A stretch of DNA of 64,000 nucleotides from Astragalus membranaceus (Eukaryota; Streptophyta; Magnoliopsida; Fabales; Fabaceae): NCBI GenBank assembly GCA_039519185.1, contig CM076851.1:54666751-54730750 (forward strand), in the 5' to 3' direction. The position numbers and the translations under genes are program-made. This document shows, piece by piece, positions 33,801-44,957 of this stretch. The notes below the pieces were generated by a model. The model had not been told where the DNA came from. It searched no databases and saw nothing but the letters and a program-made list of their open reading frames with translations. Positions within the stretch are counted from its first letter, which is position 1. Each line of letters begins with the position of its first letter.

Positions 33801-36554
33801 GCGATGCATGCCCGCATACGCAATGCGTAATGCACAAGAAGCAAAATTGTGTAGGCAAAACAAGTGGAATGTGAATGCAAATGTACTGTACTTGTATGAA
33901 AGAGTTGTGATGGGTATGATCAGATGCATGGTTTTAATTCTAGAATAATGAGGACATGTATAATGCATGATTTGTTGGTAACAACATTTTTTGTAAGGAT
34001 GCAAAATGTTTGATGAGAAACAAAACTTTTGATGCTGGAAACAGAGAGCTGAACCTTTTGAATTGATCGTTCCTTGGAAGAAAGATTTTTGATGACTTGG
34101 ACTTGAACTCTGGTAAGCTCAAGATTGTCATCTTGAAAAGTGTGGCTTGCAGCAATGTATTAGTGCCCTTTCTAGAGATCGAGATGCGTATTTGTAGATG
34201 GGTTCTCATTCGGTTATGATGACCCATGATGACTAAGCTTTCAAGTCTAAGATGTTAACTTAGAGGGATTGTCATTATTGTGTGTCTCTCTCTTTGAAGC
34301 ATTTGCTTAATAATATGAAAAACAGTGCGAATGCAAATGAACGTGCCAGTGGACCCAGGGTTCAAGAAATGTAGGATATAGTCAAGTGTGACACATGAGT
34401 GGAGTGGAGGATGAGGTTTATTGGCTCAAGCTTATGAGAGATAAGCCTGCCCCAAGGTAAAAATGTTTGACTACCCCTATTTTGACTTCAAATAGTGGGG
34501 AGTGAAACAGTCTGCCTTTGTCTAGGGAGGACAATGACAACTAAGGATATAGACTGGTTGAGGGATTGAGAACTATGCAGGTATTGGGGTGACGCGTGGC
34601 TAGGAATGAATGGAATGGGAGGCAGAAGGATTCTTTCGGGCCGAGCGATATGATGCCCCGGTCTACAAGAGGACAAGGTTACCCCAATCCATTAAAGATG
34701 AAAATTGCCCCATTTTGAGTGTGGTTGCGAGGGTGCGAAGTTAGAATAATGGTTTGGAAATTTGTCTGGTACGGCTATATGGGTGTAGAACGGGATGAAA
34801 GGTGAGAGTATTTTGGGGTTGTTGAAAGAATTTCCTGAGTTTGAGTGGAATGAAGGGTGGGGTTTTGCCCCATTTTGATATGATAAGTCAAGTAACTGCC
34901 TTAGTAGGGATTTGTGGTTTTCCTTGGGAAGGATTCTACAAGCTAAGACAGTCGAGAGTTTTTGGTTCGATGAAAATTCACTTTGTTGATGATCACTGTT
35001 ATCTTCTCTTGATGAACTTCGAGCGTGCAAGCCTTTTTAAGTATTTTTCTTTTTTTCCTATTTTTTTTGTAATAATATTTTTCTCTTTGTTTTTTTTTTC
35101 TTTGAGCAAATAAATTATTCTAATTATTTTGTCCTAGAGTATAAGCTTTGAGAAAAATGGAAGCAACCAATCACTGATCGGAATAGGCCTTTGGATTGTA
35201 ATATGGCCAGTGGTTAATGATTCATGAAGGAAATGGTTACTTTGCTCTTGAGAGTGTTCGGGGTTGGTTGAGACAAAGAATCTTTTATGTGCTTCATGGT
35301 AGAATGTACCTGTTTTAGGGTTGTAGCGCATTTGAGGGTTTATGGAGGATAGGACGCTTAGGCCAAAGGAAGTGTTTGAGGGTTTATTTCAGACAATGAT
35401 CTTTTATATGCTAGATGGTGTGAAGTGTCAGCTCACAAATTCTACTTTTTTGGTTTTCAGGATTTTTCGATCCTCTTTTTTTTTTTTTTAATTTCACTTT
35501 TTTGTGATTTTTTCTTTTTTCTTTCGAGCTGAGCGAGCTGTTAGATATGGGATTGATCGTTGTCTAAGGTGTTTGAAAGATTTTTGATTTTTTTGGCTCG
35601 AAGTGGGTAGCAAAGGGCATTTCTCTTTTTTGGATTTTTGGATATAGGAAAATGGCCAAACTCCAATTCAAATCATGATTGCTTATTTTATTGAAATTGT
35701 AACCATAGGACAAAACTTTATTTTAATATATTTGCTTTTTCTTTATTATTATTTTTTTATGCCCTAATTTTTGCTTAGATTGCTCTTGTGAGTTTTCAAC
35801 CTAACGGGCTTTTCTTTTTTGTATTTCTTTTGTTTTGTTTTTTTACTCAAAGGACTTGCACGAGTGTTTGGAATACCGACAGAAAATCTTAGTGATCATT
35901 ACTCTGCCCCAGTATGGAGCATACCAAGTGCTATTCGTGAAATTTCATCACTGGGGGAAAGCGAATGAAATACTCTTGTGGGGACTGGGTGTTTCATGAA
36001 TGGTTGGATTTGGTTTTGAAAATGAAGGAAAGACGGGGATAGTATAACTGACTCAAACAAGAGTAAACACACATGTCATGCTAATTTATTTTGCAAATGC
36101 TTCATAGAGAGTTGACATCGGTTAAGATAGAACAATTTTAATTGCTAAAACCACACAAGTTAACAAAATAGACATTTAAGCTTCTTATCACGGGGGTGAG
36201 ATTTATGTTGGCTGATGCCCTTGGTGGGGCGTGCAGTGGCTAAGGGTCAAGCCTATGGGAGTAGGGGTTTGAGGACGATACAGTCAATATTGTAGTGACC
36301 ATGATGGGGAATGAGTTATTGGTGAATTCCATTGAATGGTTAAGTGGGTAGGTGGTTTCCATGAATGTGGTGGGTATGAGTAGGATGTATATGGATTGAA
36401 GGGTGAAGAACTTAATGTTGGTGAATCAAGTTAGAGTATGACAACATTTTCCAAGGAAGAGGAATCAATTAAAATATATTTTCAAGAAGGCTTCGTCTCT
36501 CATCAAACAGCATGTCAAAAAAACTTATGAGTTTCATTTTTATTTTTTTTGGAA

Positions 36555-36890
36555 AAATTATTTGAATAAAGCAGAATGCATGAACATATGGATGTTGTAC
36601 ACAGACAATGATGCAGGTGAATGAAATGCGTAATCATACTTTAAGAAAGTGTGTGATTTTTTATTTTTTTATTTTTTAAAGTTCAACTAGAGTGAGAGGC
36701 TAACAAAACAACAACAAAACTATTGGATGATGAATAATGCAAGAATAGAAGAAAATGAAGCAAATCCTAATTTTGTTTTAATGCATGTGAGAGGATTAAC
36801 GCCCTTGGGATGGATGAGAGAGGAGTAAATGACTTTTGTTTTTGTTCTTTATGACGCATGAAGGAACTGTTTTTGAGATGCATGAGAATG
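36555..36890. repeat. Internal duplication in element 4, copy 1 (copy 2 at 38645-38890)
   Basis: Both copies read in order AATGCATGAACATATGGA, ATGAATGAAATGCGT-like, a GCTAACAAAA segment, and GATGGAT..AATGACTTTTGT. They lie about 2.1 kb apart and are diverged by indels. Confidence 0.75.
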
Positions 36891-39870
36891 AATGACTTTT
36901 GTTTTTGTTTCTTCATGATGCATGAAGAGGAGTAATGAAATAATGAATGAATGTAATTTTTTTTTATAATATCAAGGTGATATTATTTTCTCATTTTTGG
37001 CGTGTGGCTTATGCAAGATGAAGTAAAATAAAAAATATGATATTTTGTTATTTTCTAGATGATGAGATGCATGTTGGTACCATGATAATGAAAACGATGA
37101 CCGTATTCTATTATGAATGCATGATAATTTTTATTTTCTAGTTGAAAGACTAACTATGCTCACGCAACAAGAATAATCAAGTTAAACGCACCTTGTTTCC
37201 TAATGCATGAAGGAACACATGGTGAAAAATGACGAAAATGCAGATGCGAATGCATGAAATGCGTGCATGAATGATCACTTGGAAAGGTCAGTTATTCTAA
37301 ATGATTTTTGGAGACAATGCGGCACGTGACCGATGCAGAGCCCCTTTCATGTATCAGAATGAAATGCTAAATACGTATCTATGAATGATGCGAAAATGAT
37401 GACGTAATTTTGAAATGATGCATGTTGAAACGGTATATAAACGATGTGTGGATGAAATGGCGTATGGATGATTTAATGAAACAACAGTTTTTGGATGAGT
37501 GAAAAGGTGCGTGAATGCTATGCATTTCATGATGTTGCAAATGATGAAATGCCTATATTATTTGATGATGGAAATGCATGCTAAATGAAATATCCAATCA
37601 CAATTTTTTTTTCAATTGTGATCATGTTTTTATTTTTTTTCTTTTTCGCGAAAAGAAAGAAAAATGCAATATATGAATGAACGAATAATGTTGCCTGATG
37701 CAGATGCAAGGAATGTGAATGAATGATCGCTTGAAAAGATTGACTATCCGAAATGATTTTTCGGACGCAATGCAATATGATGATGAATAATGCAAGAAAG
37801 TGGCATCATTTTATTATTTTTCTTTTATTTTGCATGTCAGATGACTAATGCATTTTTATTTTTCTATGCATGAAGAGGAAAAACGAATATAGTATATTTT
37901 TGAGTATGCAAGATGATGAAAGTTGGACAACTATGTAGCGTCTTTATTTTTTTGGAGGATGATATGCATGTTAGTACCATGAGAACGAGATGTATATGAA
38001 AACAAGTTACTCGTTCTATGGTGATTTTTTATTTTCTAGCAAAATATAATGCCCATGATGTATGAAAAATGCGAATGCATGAAGGAATAAATGTTTGATT
38101 CTAATGCAATTATTTTCGTTTTCCGAGAGGTAGTGCAACATGTATGCAGACTCCTATTTTTTGATTTATCGGATGACAAATGATACAATTATAATGAAAT
38201 GATTTTTTGTTTTATTTGGGAAATGACACATGAATATGGAATTGTTGCATTTAAACTAGAATGACCACATGAGGGAAATGATGTATGAATGTTATGTTTT
38301 TTTTTTAATGTAATTCAAGACTTTATGAATGATGTGGTACCTACACTGTGTGATCATGACTTTGAATGATTATGAATGAATGTCGGTGCCTATGATGCTA
38401 TTGCCTTTTTTTTGTGTGCGAGGAAACAAAATGCATGACACTCGCAGCGACTTTTTTTTAATGCGTGGAAAAGAGTAATGAACATAACCTTTATATAATA
38501 TGGGGGTAATATTCTTTTGGTGTACGGATATGCAAGATGGATGCAATTTTGAAAAAAATGATACCTTCGCGATGTGCAATAACAATGAAATGCTTATGGA
38601 AGAGTGATTTTAGTATGAATGAATGGTGATTTTTTTTGTGTTTTCTTTGAATAAAGTATAATGCATGAACATATGGACGTTTGTTGTACATGAGCAACAA
38701 TGGAGATGAATGAAATGCGTGATGGTTTATCCCTTTTTTTTATGCTTTAACTAAAATAAAAAGCTAACAAAATGTTATTGGGTGATGAATGATGCAATAA
38801 TGAAGAAATTTATAATTTTTGTTTTGACGCATGTTGAAGGACTGATGCATTTGAGATGGATAGGAATAAATGACTTTTGTCCTTGTTTTTTATGATGCAT
38901 GAAGATGATGCATTTAAAAATAAATTTTTATAATAGCAATGCGATGTATGAGTATGAGAGACGATACAACTAAGATAAAATGATGCATGTATGGAGAAAT
39001 TGCGCATTTGGACTATGATGACAACATGAGTGAAATGTTATTGAATGTCTCATGCAATTTGTAATAATGATGTTGCAAATGACAAGATGCCTACACTATT
39101 TGATGATTTTTTTTCGATATTTATGAATTATGAATATATGATGAATGGTACGGTAGGGAAATGGCAATGTGATGCGCATGATGAAAAAAATGATCTTATT
39201 TTATGATAATTTTTTGCATGATGAATGAAAGGAATGATGTCGTCTCGTATGCATGCAAATGAAGGAAGCATGAAATTTTTTTTGAGTGATTTTAATTTTG
39301 GAGAAAAACTAACCAGATTGATAGAGAGGGTAAGGATAGTGCCACTGTGTCCTAGGTGGGTCATGTCTAAATTGGGATTTTCAACATGATCTAGGGTCAC
39401 TTATGTGATCAATCTCTCAGTTGGCTCTATTCACTTCCTCACAAAGGTCTCCAGAGCTAAAATCCCCTTCATGACATGATCCACAACGATAGCGAGCTAC
39501 CTGGTGTGGGATACCATGAAAGAGCGTGCTCTGGTTGAGACTTTCATGAGAGTCAGACAGATAAAATCTAGAATGACTGTCACTAATAATCTCCACTCGT
39601 CCTAGGTTATTTGCAGACCCGGGTATAGGGCCCCACTCAAAGGTATGTGCAAAAGTGTAAGTGAGGTGTGTGATGAGGGCAAAATACCTAAACTAACCAA
39701 ACTGGACAAGATGTACAACAATAATAACAAAAAAGTCGTCTACCCTAAGGTTCAATAATATAAAGAAATGCTAATAAACAAATAATATAAGAATAAGGGT
39801 AAAAACAAAATATTAATAAAATTAACAAATACTTACACATTTAGTTAATTTGGCTTGACTCTCTTAATTG

Positions 39871-39888
39871 TCCCCAGTGAAGTCGCCA
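39871..39888 (-). promoter_or_regulatory. Primer-binding site of element 4
   Basis: The - strand reads TGGCGACTTCACTGGGGA, two bases after the LTR end. The TGG start fits a tRNA CCA end. I cannot name the tRNA with confidence; it is not the iMet or Asp type used by the other elements here. Confidence 0.7.
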
Positions 39889-39890
39889 GC

Positions 39891-42476
39891 TGTAGCGACC
39901 GAAAAATCCGGAGGAGGGATTCTTCGAAGTTCTTGAATGAAGCCGCCACCAAAGTTTTAGTTTAAGGGCAAACATTGGAAAATCCCTATTGAGTGGATAA
40001 AGGGGTCTTGCGGACCAGATTTAGGCTCGGGAGTCGTTTATGCGTAGGGAAGGTATTAGCACCCTACGACATCCTTCCTAAGGAAGGTTACCTTTTAACT
40101 AAATGTGTAAGCGTTTATTAATTCAAAAATAATGTTTTTACCCTTATAATAATAAAAAAAAAGACTCGATAAACGGTTAGTTATTTTTATACCTTTTTGA
40201 GAAAAATGAGAGAAATGAATTTAAAGAAAAAAAGGTTTTTTATTAGTGCAATTGACAGAGGTCGGCCGCCCTCTGCTCCTACGTATCTCCTGGTAGAGAA
40301 TCAAATCACACGTAGTTCTTGGTAGAAAATGTTTGTGCGTTTGGTGTTTTTTTATTTATTTTTGAAATTGGGAGAGGTATTCGTGACGACCAAACAAGTA
40401 AAACTCAGAGTGGTCGTCACTCATAGCTCGTTTGAAAACTAAAGCTGTTACTAACAGTCAAACAAGCCAAGCCCAGAGTGACCATTAGTAACAAACCATT
40501 TTTATGTTTAGGAAAAATAATTATTTATTTGAGAAAAAATAGGTTTGCGAAAGAAAATATTCATTTATAGAAAAGAAAATCTTTTTAAAAGAGAAACAGG
40601 GGGTGCAGTAATAAAATGGGGTGTCCTTGGCAAAAAAAAAAGGGTGCAGGTAATAATGCTTACAACTATCTATATTTTGAAATATAAGACATGAAAACAG
40701 CAAAATAATAATAAATGAATGTAAACTAAAGGATAGGAAACATTCAACTGGACGATAGTCACGGGACCGCAAAAATAGATTCAACAATCTTTCTTTCATT
40801 CATTTTTTTAAGTGCTTTTAAAAGGGCTGAAATAAAAAATAATAAAAAAACAAGCACATCAGCATAAAAGAGAAATGTTAGTTTTGAGAAACCTAATCTA
40901 TCTCCCTCAGCCGCAACACATTTTCGTGAGTATGAGAGAGAGAAACAAAGGAGAGACATGGAGAAAGAGAGAGGGGAAGGAAGGAGAAAACCCAACGAGA
41001 GAGAGAGAGAGAGAGGTTACTGTTCACAGGGGAGGGGGGAGAGCACAGGCTGAAGGAGTGGTAGTGTTGGTGAGACCGTGACAGTGATGCTTGCCGGAGG
41101 TTTCGCCGGAGGCTGCGGTTGTAATGGCGGAGTTTTTATGGTTGTGGGCTTTTAGTGGTTCTGAGGTGGTGTACGGTGGTGATAGGTTCACGGTAGTGTG
41201 CGGTGGTGCGGTAGCGGCGGTGCGGTGCTCACGGTGGTAGGATCCGCGGAGGACTGTCGTGAGCGGTGGTCGTAGTAAAACTGGTGGTGATGGCTTTAAG
41301 GTACTCATCACCATTACTACTCTTCTTTTTTTGATTTTTCCAGATTCTCTGTTTTCCTCTTTCTTGAATGGTTGCTGTACAGTGTGTTGTTGTTGGTGTA
41401 GGGGTGGAGATGGGAATCGATTTATGGATGTGGAGGAGAAAATAAACTTATTGGAGTGTGGCTGAAAACTTTCTATGTCTCCACATTGCTGCCTCCTTTT
41501 TTCCTTTTCTACTATCTTGCGTTTATATCAGAATTGTTCCCCCTCCCTTCACTGTTTTTTCCCTTTTTTTTTCTCAGTGTGTGTATTTGTGCCTGATCCC
41601 CCCTTTACGGTTACAGGTAAATGGAATTTATAGACCCATTTTGTGGTGTAGGGTGAGGATGCTAAGTAGAGGATTGTGGCCATAGGAGACAAAGACAGTA
41701 GCAATTTGTAGGAGGGTGTCTACAAAGCTGCTTGGTTTGTGCACAAAAGAGAAGAAGACAAGGGGGCCAAAAGAAAGCAAACTTGACTTGAGCTTAAAAA
41801 TAGATGGAGTGGTGAGGGGCGCATGGCATCAAACCCTTTGTTGTTTGTATTATTGGTTGTAAACAAAATTGTTGGAGCATATAGGGAAGGCATCAAAAAG
41901 ACAATAAAAAGGTTGCTTTGTTTCATGCTGAAAACAGAGGTGTAGGTTGTATGAGGCTTGGTCAAAAAGCAAAAAAGAAAACAAGATGAAAGTGTATTTG
42001 GCCTAATACTAAATTATGAAAGCCACTAGTAACTACTTGGTGGAGTCACAAACCATCAGCCCAACATTCTCTATTCTTAGTTTTTGCTTGTATTATTATT
42101 ATTTTTATTTTTATTTTTAAACTTTGATTTTGTAGCTTTTGTACATGCTTGCTTGTATTTTTATTTGGTGATTTGAAGCAAAAATGATAGTTAAAGTTAA
42201 ATGCTGATAATAGATTTTTTTTTTCTTGCAATAAAAAGTGTATAAGTTCTACTAATAATAGAAATGACGCCAGACCGCTAACGATTACCAAATGACATGT
42301 GTAACCGACAAACAATATTTTGCTTTTTTTTTTCTATTTTCAACCTTGTTTTCTCTTTTCATGAGATAAAAAAAAAATGAGTGTTAAATAGAGGCTTAAA
42401 AACTAATTTTACAGATACAACATTTTTATTTTTTTTAAAGAACTTTTAACTAGTCAGACAAAATTAGGGTATAACA
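39891..42476 (-). repeat. 5' LTR of element 4 (right copy)
   Basis: 2586 bp, aligned base for base with 29117-31702 except for about four substitutions and three repeat-length changes. Confidence 0.93.
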
Positions 42477-42481
42477 GATAG

Positions 42482-42800
42482 CAAATGAGAGAGAGATTAT
42501 CTTTTAAAAATAAATCAGTGACAATAGTGTGAAATCAAAAGGCATTCATCCCTAGCGTCTTCTCATCCATATTTTCTCCTCAGCATTTCCGTTTTCTCTT
42601 GTCGAAAACACCAAAAATATTTAACTGTTTTAAATTAGCGTTAGTAACGCAATCATACCCTTTTCAAGTTATTTCCATTTGGTTCTTTTAGCGGTTGTTA
42701 ACGTGTTAGTAGATTGAATTCGATCCTCGAGGACGATACCCCCGGTCTTACCGGTTTTTATTACTTGAACGATTCGGTACACTTGCCGAAATCATCAACA
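42482..42800 (+). repeat. 3' LTR of element 3, second part
   Basis: Continues the LTR interrupted at 29116, ends ATCATCAACA and is followed by the TGGTG target duplication (42801-42805). Confidence 0.93.
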
Positions 42801-42805
42801 TGGTG

Positions 42806-43094
42806 CTCTGAGATAACGACCTTGTCTGCCATCAACGGGCGCACGGGTCGTGCGGGTTTGCACACGGGTCGTGCGTGTTGCTCTGATTTTTGACTTTTAT
42901 TTCTTTGTTTTGTCCTTTTTGTTGTGCAATCTTGACCCTTGATCTTTAATCATCCAAAATTCCTTCTTTGCTCATAATTAGGCCTGAAAATAAAAAACAA
43001 ACACTTTGTAGTAAAATAGCTCAAAAATAGAACTAAAATTCCCCAAATTTTATTTAAATTAATTACTTAGAAAACACTAAAATAAGACTTATCA
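42806..43094 (-). repeat. 5' LTR of element 2, outer part
   Basis: Resumes the LTR broken at 17924. It has CG palindromes at 42841-42854 and 42861-42877 and ends TTATCA, matching the TGATAG of the inner end. Confidence 0.8.
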
Positions 43095-44742
43095 ATAATC
43101 AATACACAATCTCATGCTCCCATCTTTCTTCTTGACAAATAATATAGGAGCACCACATGGCAAAGCACTAGGTCAAATGAATTGTTTTGAAATCAACTAT
43201 TCAAGTTGGGTTTTCAATTCCTTAAGCTCTAAGGGAGACATCCTATATGGAGCGATAGAAATTGGCCCTGTGCCCATCACCAATTCTATAGAAAACTCTA
43301 CCTCACGATCCAGAGGCAAAGATGAAACTTAATCAGGGAATACATCTAGGAATTCATTAACAACTTGCACAGATGATAGATCTAGACCTGTTTCAGTTGA
43401 TGCTGACAGCATCATGATATAAGCTTATGTGCCTTGGAATAGACAATGACTTGCTGAAGTGAAAGAGATGACTGCTTCAGAAGTGGCCTGTCGCAAATCC
43501 ACTGATTCAGAGGCGAAACTGATAGTCCGATTAAAGCAATCAATTGTTACATGATTGGAAGACATCCAACTCATACCTAGGACAATGTCCATACTCTTCA
43601 TTGGCAAACAAATAAAGTCCACCACAAAATTTCTGTCTCCAATGGTTAGAAGACAGTTTTCACATAAATCTTGGGTTGGAACACTACCCTTAGCAGCAGT
43701 CAGAATAGAGATTGGTTGAGGCAACGAAGTTTAAGCCAAGCCCAACCGACCGACACACACTTGAGATATAAAACAATGTGTTGCACTTGAATCATATAAA
43801 ATACTGATGGAGTTATAGAAAAGAGATCCCATACCCCTCAGTAAGTTATCTGTGGCCTTGAAATTCTGAGCATCCAAAGTGTAGACTCTTCCATAAGTTG
43901 AAGTAGGTTGATCCGACTCCTTCCTCTTCTTTTATGGACACTCATTGATATAATGACTCTCCTTTCTGCAGTAAAAACACTGATTTGAACTCAAACGACA
44001 TTCACCTCGGTGGAACTTTCCACATGTAGAACACTTGAAATTTGAGGAGTCAGATGACTGGGCTTGCTTTCCTTTGTTGGAATTGTTCTTGGGACCCATA
44101 TGAGAGTTAGATGAACCATCATTCTTCTTGTTCTGACCATACGCCTTTCGGCTTGCATACAATCTCTTCAAATCATTCTCAGCAATATAGGCTTGTTGCA
44201 CCATGGCTTCAAATCATTCTGAGCAATGTGTTCTCTAAGCCCAAACTTGTACCTATCAGTCTTCCATCTGTCATTGGGAGCATACCCAGCTAAACCGAAA
44301 AACGGGTACAGTTCTTCAAATTTAGCTGTGTACTGACCCACGGTTAAGCTTGCTTGAGTTAAAGCTAAAAACTCATTCTCCTTCTCAAACCTCAATGCCG
44401 TTGGAAAGAATTGTCCGAGAAAAGTTTGCCGAAAATTCTCCCAAGTTTGAGGAGTTTCCATTGTCACCATCATAGCATGAGCATTGGTCCACCAATTGTT
44501 GGCCTCTCCCTTCAACATGTGAGATGCCAATCTCAACTTATCTTCATCATTAACTTGCATGGTGAGAAAGATTTTCTCAATGTCATCCAGCCAATGCTGA
44601 GCTTCCATAGCATCACGTCCTCCTCTGAACTCAGATGGCTTCATCTTGAGGAATTCAGAGAAGATCTGTCTTGGATTCACCGGTGGCTCATGAGCTTGTT
44701 GCGGCTAAGCATGGGCATATCTTCCATCATCTTCTTCTGCCT
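43095..44742 (-). pseudogene. Tekay-type gag, protease and RT start (decayed)
   Basis: On the - strand: capsid (FLKMKPSEFRGGRDAMEAQHW, FLTMQVNDEDKLRLASHMLKG, WENFRQTFLGQFFP, LTVGQYTAKFEELYPF) in 44680-44168, a one-base loss near 44200, then a CCHC knuckle (CFYCRKESHYINEC, 43976-43935) preceded by a second CSTCGKFHRGEC site. Protease: DSSATHCFIS near 43790, where the family has DSGATH, so the active-site Gly is replaced by Ser; then MDIVLGMSWMSSNHVTIDC. RT lead: APYRMSPLELKELK and GAPILFVKKKDGSMRL with at least two stops between. Confidence 0.85.
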
Positions 44743-44942
44743 TTCTATCACGTTCTACATCCAAGTAGAATGCGGATCAATTGATCAATTGTTCCTTGAG
44801 TTTCCTGCCATAACTCTACAAACAATACACCAAGTATTAAGTTGATCAGGCTCAATGTCTCTTAGCATCATAAGAAGCAAGATAACAGAATTACTTAAGG
44901 CACAAACGACCCTAACTTATCTAGGCCCGACTAGGTCAAACT

Positions 44943-44954
44943 GCTCTGATACCA
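44943..44954 (-). promoter_or_regulatory. Primer-binding site of element 5 (tRNA-iMet)
   Basis: The - strand reads TGGTATCAGAGC, the standard initiator-Met primer site, three bases from the LTR. Confidence 0.92.
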
Positions 44955-44957
44955 TAA

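Larger units (their letters stand above)
31717..39870 (-). other. Interior of element 4 without pol genes
   Basis: No frame shows a retrotransposon protein. The stretch 32400-39250 is full of ATGA, GATG and AATG words on the + strand (so U/C-rich in the transcript), including ten AATG units at 33432-33472. A small ORF at 39400-39128 (-) near the 5' end (MTLDHVENPNLDMTHLGHSG) is the only frame that looks like ordinary protein; it could be a gag relic but is not recognised. Purine words AATGGGGCAA resembling the polypurine tract recur at about 34702-34716 and 34862-34876. Confidence 0.7.
29117..42476 (-). mobile_element. Element 4: large non-autonomous LTR retrotransposon (LARD-like), - strand
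   Basis: 13,360 bp with 2586-bp LTRs (29117-31702 and 39891-42476) and a perfect target duplication GATAG (29112-29116 and 42477-42481). The - strand orientation is set by a primer site starting TGG two bases inside the right LTR and by a polypurine tract before the left one. LTRs begin TGTTATACCC and end GGTCGCTACA in that orientation. I found about four substitutions and three simple-repeat slips between the LTRs. The 8.2-kb interior has no gag, protease, RT or integrase, so it must move with proteins from another element. Confidence 0.92.
17925..42800 (+). mobile_element. Element 3: Athila-lineage LTR retrotransposon, + strand
   Basis: It has LTRs at 17925-19222 and 28135-42800 (the latter split by element 4), target duplication TGGTG, a tRNA-Asp primer site, gag, protease, RT, RNase H, integrase, a post-pol hairpin block, an extra ORF (25751-26941) and a polypurine tract. 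The LTRs differ by about 15 substitutions and two small indels (counted by eye). At 1.3e-8 per site per year this is roughly 0.4-0.5 million years. Despite that modest age gag-pol has several stops and frameshifts. Confidence 0.92.
8117..43094 (-). mobile_element. Element 2: Athila-lineage LTR retrotransposon on the - strand, interrupted
   Basis: Reading the - strand from the right: LTR (43094-42806 plus 17924-17137), tRNA-Asp primer site (17130-17113), gag, protease, RT, RNase H, integrase, spacer, and an ATHILA ORF-1 type gene that runs to 8119. Its far end lies left of the window beyond element 1. It is split by element 3 (in its 5' LTR, TSD TGGTG), by a solo LTR in RT, and by element 1 in the last ORF. 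Its coding parts carry many stops and shifts. Its LTR right end (TTATCA at 43094) abuts the RT of element 5, so it sits inside that element. Confidence 0.85.

Noticed and set aside
32394..33880. Several overlapping His/Ser/Ile-rich ORFs on the - strand
   Set aside because: They reflect the TCAT/CATC-rich transcript strand, overlap in different frames and have no domain.
29117..42476. Element 4 in + orientation
   Set aside because: The primer site and polypurine tract are in the right places only on the - strand.
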